Positions 56,881 to 64,000 of a stretch of 64,000 nucleotides of DNA are shown piece after piece. The number at the start of each line of letters is the position of its first letter. Position 1 is the stretch's first letter. Source of the stretch: Micrasema longulum (Eukaryota; Arthropoda; Insecta; Trichoptera; Brachycentridae). The notes beneath the pieces are model-generated. The model did not search any database. It saw only the letters and a program-made list of their open reading frames with translations, and had not been told where the DNA came from. The position numbers and the translations under genes were made by a program. The DNA is taken from positions 124,001-188,000 of the forward strand of contig JAGVSM010000824.1 in the NCBI GenBank assembly GCA_022494885.1, given 5' to 3'.

Positions 56881-57599
56881 TTGGGTTAATCATAAGAACG
56901 CAAATATTTCTTTTTCATTAAAAAAAAAAAAAAAAGAATAATGCTTTTTTGTATGGTATTTTGAAAAACACTAGTTTAGACTTTGAGAATTTAAGGAGGA
57001 TTCATGTATTCCTTTTTCTGTAGTTACTTTGAATTTAAAATGAAAAGCATTCAAGTATAAAAGAAACTACAAACAAAATTGCTTCTTAACAAAATGACGA
57101 CCTTGAAAAAAGTGTTTTAAAAATTAGAAAAATATATTGCCCGAAAACTTTAATTTATTCAGAACTTTCCGAAATATATTTTAATTATTTTTTAACGTAT
57201 AAAACGTTTTGATTGACAAATACACAAAATCAGTTTGTTTGATTACAATGTTTTGTTCTTTTACTTCGTATTTTGATTTTGAATTAGTCACGAAAAAGGA
57301 CACTGTTCATGTGTTCACTGACCTGCAACCAGATTAATAAAATAACTGTTTTATGAACATTCATTTCCTAAAACAATCAAAGAATTATTCATTTTGTCAG
57401 TACATTTCTCTCAATCATTAATTAGGGTTTGTTGATTTTAAAATACTCTATTAGTACATCTATTGTAATCTTCAATTGTTCAAAACTTCAAAATAATCTA
57501 TAACAAATTTCTAACTTTGTTTATTCCAATTTAATTTAGAACAACAAGCATAGAGTATAAAACTTAAACTCGGGAGGATGATAAATAGAGTTAAACATG
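56881..57599. other. AT-rich spacer
   Basis: Only an A-run at 56920-56935; nothing else recognised. Confidence 0.4.
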
Positions 57600-57925
57600 T
57601 GAAATAGAACCTGAATTCTGGACAAGTGTTTTTGACCCAATGCTAACTTTTATGCAAAAATCCGGTACAAGAAAATTGAGTAAAAATAGTGTTGTAGTAA
57701 GGTCATTCGCCTAACATGCCTGAGATCCCAAATTTGATTTCTGGGAACGTCCACGATAAACATTTATAAGGTGCTTTTACATTGCAAGATTTCATATTTC
57801 CTAGACTGGCCCGATCTGATCACATTTGTTTCGTGTAACAGATGATTAATTTGTTATTAAAATGCAGTTTTCTATAGACCATAGGGTGCAAATATGATGA
57901 TATATGATAATGATGTTTATATTAA
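57600..57925 (+). mobile_element. tRNA-derived SINE family C, nearly full length
   Basis: It contains 'gtgaaatagaacctgaattc' and 'ggacaagtgtttttgacc', then a tRNA-like block with A box ('ttgtagtaaggtcattcgcc') and decayed B box ('aatttgatttctggga'), then 'tgtaacagatgatta', 'gaccatagggtgca' and an ATG-rich end. Confidence 0.78.
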
Positions 57926-58370
57926 TTTATTACGCAGTATACAGATCTCGTAATGTCTAAGTTAAAAAAATAAACAGATCTCATTAAATTCATTTTTGCT
58001 GTTATGAATATATTTTAAATGCCTTTTTACGTAAACTTTTAAAATACTTATATTTACCACCTATTTTCCAGAAGCATATCAAATTTATAATGAAATTAAT
58101 TTGTTCATAAGTTATATTATTAACATACACAACACAGACTTGCAATACCATTGACGTTGCTTAGTAAAAAACAGTGACATCATTGCCTCACACAATACAT
58201 CATCTACTGTTGCCACAGATTTAGAAGCCGTACCTATGACTTTGAAATTTCCCCCGCATTATTGATCTCTGATTTATTTACAATTATTTGTATGTATATT
58301 GATTCGTTTCTGCTATTGCGCAACGCATAACTTTTATGTAATTATATTTTAAGATGTGTAATGATCAGTT
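57926..58370. other. AT-rich spacer
   Basis: Nothing recognised. Confidence 0.4.
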
Positions 58371-58790
58371 ACTCACTTTAATCCATGGAATTTCTCGCGT
58401 GGGATTAGGTATAAATCAGTAAATTGATAATTTTTGCCTTTTAACAATATTGATTTTGTGGGTTAAATGTTTTTTTCGGGATAAAAAGTAACCTGTATCA
58501 ATTGCCAGTCCTCCAACTATTCCGTTAGTTTATGGCGACGTAGCATCGATATTATATTTGAATATTAATTTATTTTTACAAAAAGCATTTTTCAGAATGA
58601 ACGTTATTTTTTTCGAAATAAAAAGTAGTTTGTGACTTGCCATGACATGTCAACTTTTATTTTTTTTTAATGCGAAAAATCACGTCAATTGGTCGCTCCA
58701 TTGTGACGTGAAAGAAACACAAACAAACAAACAGACAAACACAATTATGCATTAATAATAATATTGGTATAGATTGTTACATAGGGTAAA
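58371..58790 (+). repeat. Family F repeat
   Basis: It shares with 44.04 kb: 'ggaatttctcgcgtgggatt', 'tttcgggataaaaagtaacc', 'caattgccagtcctccaact', 'ggcgacgtagcatcgatatt' and the end 'aatcacgtcaattggtcgct', 'gtgacgtgaaagaaacacaa'. Confidence 0.75.
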
Positions 58791-59859
58791 CAAATAAAAT
58801 ATTAGAGAGTGTTAGTTTAAATTATTGATGGATCATCTGTGTAATTTATTATAGAAACAAAAGACCAGTGATATTGTTTGCCAGTCTTAAAGATGGTCCA
58901 AAAGTTATGAAACTGGTCAAACTCTTGTGTGTTAAAAGGTTTAATAGACAAAAATAATTCAAATCGATTTAATGTATTTTTATATAAATGATACTCGTCT
59001 CGAATATATCGAAAAAACAATTTAAAAAAAAATATTATTCAATTTTTTTGTATTTAAGTATCACTTGTATACATTGATATCAATCTAATATAAATTCGTT
59101 ACAAAACATGGTCCTCAAAGTATATTCCTTAATAATTAAGATGACAAAATTTTATTCCATAAAATGTAGCTTTTGTCGGTTACTATGTTTTGGCAATCAT
59201 AGTTCGATGTAATACAGTTCAAGAAAAGTTATTTTTTTATTCAAATATTCAAGTACTTAAATAAATTGCCACTTGGAAGTCAGCCCACCAATGCAAAAAT
59301 TCGTATCTAATGAATTACGAACAAAAAATTAAATAAATGAAATTTAATAAACCTTTCCATAGTAAACATAGCTCAATTGAATATTATTTTATAATATTGG
59401 TCGTAGAAAGAATATTAATTTACCAGTATAATTATACATCAATTAATAATGGTCGTTGAGAGTGTGCTCATTACATTATAAATATGATATCGTACATAAT
59501 TAAATAAGAAAACTTTTGTTGTATAGTAATAATACTGTTATGTTATAAATAACAAATAATGTATTCTCCATCATTATTTTAGAATAAATAATAAGTCGAT
59601 AATTCATAGCATCACTGCACACTGTGCACTAAATGAACTAAATTAGCTTTATTCTTATTAATTGAACGCAAACAGGAGGTGCAATGCTCAGTTTCGTCTA
59701 CTTGACATTTCATTTTAAAGGCGTGTAACGTAAAGGCATATACACTATTTTGTCAAGCGAAAAATTTTCTTTTAAATCACGTTTACCATTTTGTTTTATT
59801 TTTGGCACTCATTTTGAAATTTGGAAAAAACGGACACAACGTATGTTGCTTTTCGCCCT
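58791..59859. other. Gene-free AT-rich stretch
   Basis: The minus frame at 58817-59020 (67 codons) is unassigned; nothing else recognised. Confidence 0.4.
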
Positions 59860-59950
59860 GGCCTAAAAGATATTATAAACAATTTGTTGTGACCTTTACC
59901 AGAAATCAAACACAAATGTCTGAGTGTGAGACATGTGAAATATTCATGAC
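59860..59950 (-). mobile_element. SINE family C tRNA-like block, degraded
   Basis: On the minus strand 'tgtgtttgatttctggtaaa' follows a possible A box at tRNA-like distance, resembling the block at 57.72 kb. On the plus strand, 60030-60060 ('gtgaaatagaaccagaatcc') matches the upstream block of the family, so pieces in both orientations lie side by side. Confidence 0.4.
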
Positions 59951-60884
59951 ACCACAGGAAACGCATCCAATTTAATTATGAAAAATGTATTTAGCCATGT
60001 CCAGGCAAATGAAGAAAACGGTTATGTTTGTGAAATAGAACCAGAATCCTGTAGCCCAATCACAAACAACTATCGACGTGCCAATATACGACGTGATAAC
60101 AATTTCTCCCCATGGATGTCTATCGTATCACAATGGAGCATCCGTGAACACCTCATATTAAATTTAGAAATATTTACGTTTTGCGATTTATAATCCTGCT
60201 GCGCAATCACATATTTTTCACCGGTGTAAATCTGGAAAATATTCCAAAACTGCTATTTTAATTTATTAATTTATTATTTATCATGCTATTCATTGCATTT
60301 AGCCGGCAAGCCAAATGTCAAGAAAAGCAGTTGTCATAGTAATTGTAATTTAATTGTCACTTTTTTTGTATTAGAAAGTCCTTACAATTTTGCAAATGCA
60401 ATATATTGTATTATTTTTTTATAGTGAACGCTGAATTTTCGCCAGTGGACTGTATTTATTTACGAGGAAAACAAAAAACAAAAAACAAAATGACACGCAT
60501 GTTGACTGAGAGATTATACATGCGTTGAATTATGGCCACGATAACTTTAGCATGTTCATTATTATTCATTGTGATCACTCAAATACTCAGCATGTTTTTA
60601 AATACGTCGATAGTTACTTGTGATTGAGCTACCAGTCAAGTGTTTTCGACTTGATGGAACACTCCAGTAAAAATCTTTAAAAAAAAAAATTTAGTGAGGA
60701 GAGTCCTGACGAAATTCTCTGTAATCTGTGTTTTTAATGGAGGTTATATACATTTTATTGGATTTCGCGAAAAAAGAAAATAGATTTTTTTACAGAATGA
60801 GATTAAATTGATTGGACATAATCATAAAAAATGATTACAAAACTTTTTTAAAGTCATGTAATTATTTTTTGATGCCGCCAGATC
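59951..60884. other. Gene-free stretch with SINE C scraps
   Basis: Apart from the family C block at 60030-60060 and a possible one at 60635-60685 ('gtcaagtgttttcgac'), nothing was recognised. A (CAAAAAA)n run lies at 60471-60489. Confidence 0.4.
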
Positions 60885-61130
60885 TGTTTATCTGACGGGA
60901 TCTATAACGAAGCTACAGATAGTAACAATAAGCTTCATTCGGTGTTCACAGAGAGGGAGAAAGGGACAAGACTTAAGGAAGGCTAAACACTGCATCTTTT
61001 CATCGTCCTTTGACTGGTAGCTTAAGCGAAAGACTTTTTTGTAACAGATAATCGAAGTACGCTTCATTTGGTGTTCCATTATAGTGTTTTATGTTCCATT
61101 GGATGTAAAAAGGGGTATGATGAACTGATG
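60885..61130 (+). mobile_element. Two 3' pieces of SINE family C in tandem
   Basis: 'cagatagtaacaataagctt' + 'cattcggtgttcac' (60915-60950) and 'taacagataatcgaagtacg' + 'cttcatttggtgttcc' (61042-61077) are two versions of the same 3' block. The second is preceded by 'gactggtagcttaagcgaaa' and followed by an ATG-containing end. Confidence 0.62.
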
Positions 61131-61727
61131 TTTGAAAAATTATTTATTTTTGCCATAGTTCAAACGATAAAATATCGAAAAAAAATGCAAGCATGTTTAG
61201 GAAGTCACCGATTTTCTTCCGAAATAGAGGTTATGTTTTTTTATACTTTTTTTAATTTTTAAAGTAACCAGGTATAGCACGCATTGACATGTAATGCACA
61301 AAGACCGCATTTTAAGTGATCATGAAGAAAATGCATTATTTATTTTAAAAAATATTCATATATTTTTGACATTGCGAGATACCTTACGTTATGTTTAATT
61401 TTGTGCCAAGGCTGTTAACTGTTAAATAGCTTATTTTTTAAAGTGATTTAAAATTTCAAATATCTGCACGTACGTAGGTTAAGAAACACAAATAAATGTT
61501 ATTGATCGCCTTTGTTCATTTAAATACATAATATTGTTCTGGTTTATTATGGTCCACCAACGTTTATAATAATATGTATTTTTAAATTCTATATTTGATG
61601 TCTGCTTACTAGTTTTACTAATCTAAGTTTTTTTTTTTCTAAAAAAATTAAATATTATCGTTCTTATAATCTACCCAAATATTTCAATTTTGGTGGCCAT
61701 TTTTAACAATTTGTATATAAACCACTA
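61131..61727. other. AT-rich spacer
   Basis: Nothing recognised. Confidence 0.4.
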
Positions 61728-61800
61728 TTGGAAAATGGAAATCAAGTTGGGGTAGAGTGGGGATCCGTGAGTCCGCAACACTAGCCACTACCCGATTCGA
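61728..61800 (-). mobile_element. SINE family B fragment
   Basis: On the minus strand 'gggtagtggctagtgttgcg' and 'ccccactctaccccaacttg' match the first and last parts of the 56.74 kb head; the B-box part between them is shortened. Confidence 0.6.
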
Positions 61801-62124
61801 AGTTAAAAAATTAAAACTACTTTTAGTTTAAAAAAAAAAAAAATTTAAAACAAACATTAAAAAAAAAAAAAACTTTGTTTTAGAAGTCAATTTATTTTCC
61901 TTAGGAATAAATATTTGTTTTATTTTCAGAAAGGTTGACATCTAGCTTCTTTTCGAAAGTTAGTTGAACTAGTTATCCGCTGAAAAAGTCTGCTGATATC
62001 ACATTCATACGATACATAAAAATAAACATCTGTTTTCATGATTTATTTTTAAATATTTAGCGCTTGAATCAGTTTCAATTTTTTGGAGAAAACTGTGTAT
62101 GCAAAAGAGATATAAGTTTTTTTA

Positions 62125-62205
62125 AAGCGGAAATCTAACTTCAAGATTGTGATCTGTAAGCCCGATACATTACCACAAGACCAAACCCGGTACACAATCA
62201 TAATT
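62125..62205 (-). mobile_element. SINE family B fragment, diverged
   Basis: On the minus strand 'taccgggtttggtcttgtgg' followed by 'atcgggcttacagatcacaa' and 'tcttgaagttagatttcc' follows the order of the family B head with many changes. Confidence 0.45.
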
Positions 62206-63183
62206 AATTAATTAAATGCTACATGACTAAAATGGGTTCCTAGTTTCGATTTTCGAGTTATGACTTAATACCATTTTCTTCCTCTGAATGAGTTCAATAG
62301 ATCAAAAGAAAGAATTTTTTGCTTCCTGCCTTATAAATTGTAGAAAATAAAAATGGGGTTATGGCAGGCAAAGAAAAACGATAAAAATGTGAAGTTTTCT
62401 CCAACAAGCTCGTTTTTGGCACTTCAAGCAAAGAGTTTTTTTTAAATGTAAAGAAAACGTTTTTGTTTGTTTTTTCTGTGAGTTTATGTAAAAATATCGA
62501 AAACATTAATTAAAAATCTATTATATCAAATTTGAAATCCGGTAACCCAAAAATGAGGTTTTTATTCTTCCTTCGCTCTCCTGTAAAATTCATTGTTTTT
62601 AAATTTGTTTTAATTATTTTGGCTTAATTACAAATATACACAAAAGGGATCTAAAAATTCCTATGTGATGATTACTTTTTCAGCGCAGGCAAGGTATCAT
62701 ATTTAAAGAACATTTAAATTCACAGCACAAAAAGGTGATTTCAATGGTAAAAAATCTCAAGTATTTCTCAATAAAGCGAATTATTCATGGAACCGATCAG
62801 TTCATTAACTTCTCGTTTCAAAATAAAGTATTGTGGATTAACTGGTTTATGGCGTCACAAAAGAAGCAAATATCACTCAAGGCTAGTCAAGAATTAATAC
62901 AAAATAACGCTAGTATTTTGGCCGGTAGTACGGATTGGGTGTTACGTCAAACTAACGCAAGAATGCTCACAGACGAATTGTTGTGCATCCTAATTGACCG
63001 GTGAAGTAAAGAATCCGAGAAATCTGGGCCGACTCACACAAGTTCTGGTATTTTCCAAGCATGACTTTTGTTTTTCAAATGTGTGAACACTGCTCACAAA
63101 TAAGGTTGAGTTACAAGACCACGCAAATTTTTAACAGTTTTTAGCTTAAAAGATTTTGTGAATTTTGACTACACCATTCAATT
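62206..63183. other. Gene-free stretch with one unassigned frame
   Basis: A plus frame at 62735-63004 (89 codons, C-terminal NASILAGSTDWVLRQTNARM) has more balanced composition than most chance frames here, but I recognise no family. Confidence 0.35.
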
Positions 63184-63375
63184 GGCGGCCTCCGTGGTGT
63201 AGTGGTCAAGACGCTTGACTCATAGACGGAAGGTTCCGGTTCGATTCCCGGTGAGAACACAAAAATTAAATGTGATTTTTCTCAAGCCTGGGTGTTCTGT
63301 GATGTAATTCACCGCTGTAATTGGGCCTCCTGGCCTGTTGTGGTGCAAAAATAAAATTAAATAAAATTAAATTAA
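63184..63375 (+). mobile_element. tRNA-derived SINE family A
   Basis: 'ggcggcctccgtggtgtagt', 'ggaaggttccggttcgattc', 'ttttctcaagcctgggtgtt', 'tgatgtaattcaccgctgta' and 'ggcctcctggcctgttgtgg', then a tail of 'ataaaatta' repeats. Very close to the 42.70 kb copy; one base is missing next to the B box. Confidence 0.93.
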
Positions 63376-64000
63376 ACTCGTCCAGAGTGAAGTGTGATGT
63401 TGCATTCTTTGAAGAATTTTATTAAAATATGCACACTTACATTCTTGTCTGCTCCTATGTTGAAGTAAATGGTGTCCACAAACAGTCACTAGGATAATAT
63501 TTTATTCTAGCGCCGCGTCAGAGGTATAGCAAATTGTTATTTTCTACCAACGTTATAATTTTTAAAACTATACAAAGGTAGTTAAAACAACTGAAAATAC
63601 CATAATTAATGCCAACCAGTTTTGTAAGCAAAATCTGAATAAAAATTAAAGTGAATTTAATATTAAAATGTTCAATTTATCTTTCTGGTTTTTGTTTATA
63701 CGCACACGGTTATTTAAAAAATAAACTTGATTTTTTCGGACAAAAAAAAATACTTCTACAAATATTTACAATAAAATGCAACTTGAAATTTCAAGACTGA
63801 ATACCAATTGAATTTACTCCACCGCGAGGTAAATATTGTAAGAAACAATAATTAGTTCTGACAAAACAACATATTTGTTTAAATATGCAAAAAACGAATG
63901 GTTCTTAATGTACGAAAATTTTAAACTACAACAAACTTAGGAGTTAAATTTTGATTAATATTATTGAATTTTAACCTAATCGATGTGTGATTGTAAATTT
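63376..64000. other. AT-rich end of window
   Basis: Nothing recognised. Confidence 0.4.

Noticed and set aside
50872..59020. Possible shared 'HWS' motif between minus frames at 50.9 and 58.8 kb
   Set aside because: The similarity is limited to a few residues and the DNA sequences do not align.
62735..63004. 89-codon frame as a real gene
   Set aside because: No family recognised, no splice context or codon evidence; kept only as an unassigned frame in the region note.
1..64000. CRISPR array, phage or bacterial island
   Set aside because: No regularly spaced repeats with unique spacers, no dense gene clusters and no ribosome-binding-site architecture.
1..64000. Endogenous virus or LTR retrotransposon
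   Set aside because: No gag, integrase, capsid or long terminal repeats were recognised; all polymerase pieces are of the non-LTR type.

Overview
This is a 64 kb piece of a eukaryotic, almost certainly insect, genome. It is very AT-rich, with long non-coding stretches, GT-AG splicing, tRNA-derived SINEs, LINE 3' fragments of the kinds common in insects, a Tc1-like transposon relic and MITE-like elements. Several LINE C-terminal fragments (32.8, 20.0 and 10.5 kb) resemble families abundant in moths and butterflies, but this does not fix the order. Nothing looks bacterial or viral, and there is no CRISPR array, operon or defence island.

Only one protein-coding gene is supported. It lies on the minus strand at 23829-25460 and encodes an MBOAT-family lysophospholipid acyltransferase of the LPCAT3/MBOAT5 type (Drosophila nessy). 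It has two exons and one 226 bp GT-AG intron, a WHGLHSGYY active-site motif and a C-terminal KKxx ER-retrieval signal. The two exons do not join in one frame. Family-like sequence runs from the splice site to about 24398 in one frame and resumes at 24395 in another, as though one base were missing. This could be an inactivating mutation, an assembly error, or a case rescued by a cryptic acceptor at 24382. A 19-codon upstream ORF overlaps the start codon.

The rest is gene desert filled with old mobile elements. Left part (1-20 kb): MITE fragments, a LINE relic at 4.4-5.2 kb, a GC-richer block near 3.6 kb with heat-shock-factor-like and CRE-like sites, SINEs, and LINE relics at 10.5, 17.7 and 20 kb. 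Middle (21-33 kb): two copies of an unidentified repeat, the nessy gene, and just upstream of it a SINE inserted in a MITE that abuts a Tc1-like relic; then a second MITE family and the best preserved LINE reverse-transcriptase fragment (32.8-33.3 kb). Right part (33-64 kb): LINE tails, an almost perfect 42 bp inverted repeat at 40 kb, several SINE families, a recent 212 bp tandem duplication at 53.4 kb and many dead fragments.

No new multi-gene system is visible. The points most worth a second look are the nessy frame break and uORF, the nested elements upstream of it, the hairpin-forming elements, and the SINE family with an extended body and ATG-rich tail. All assignments were made by eye; no database or folding program was run.
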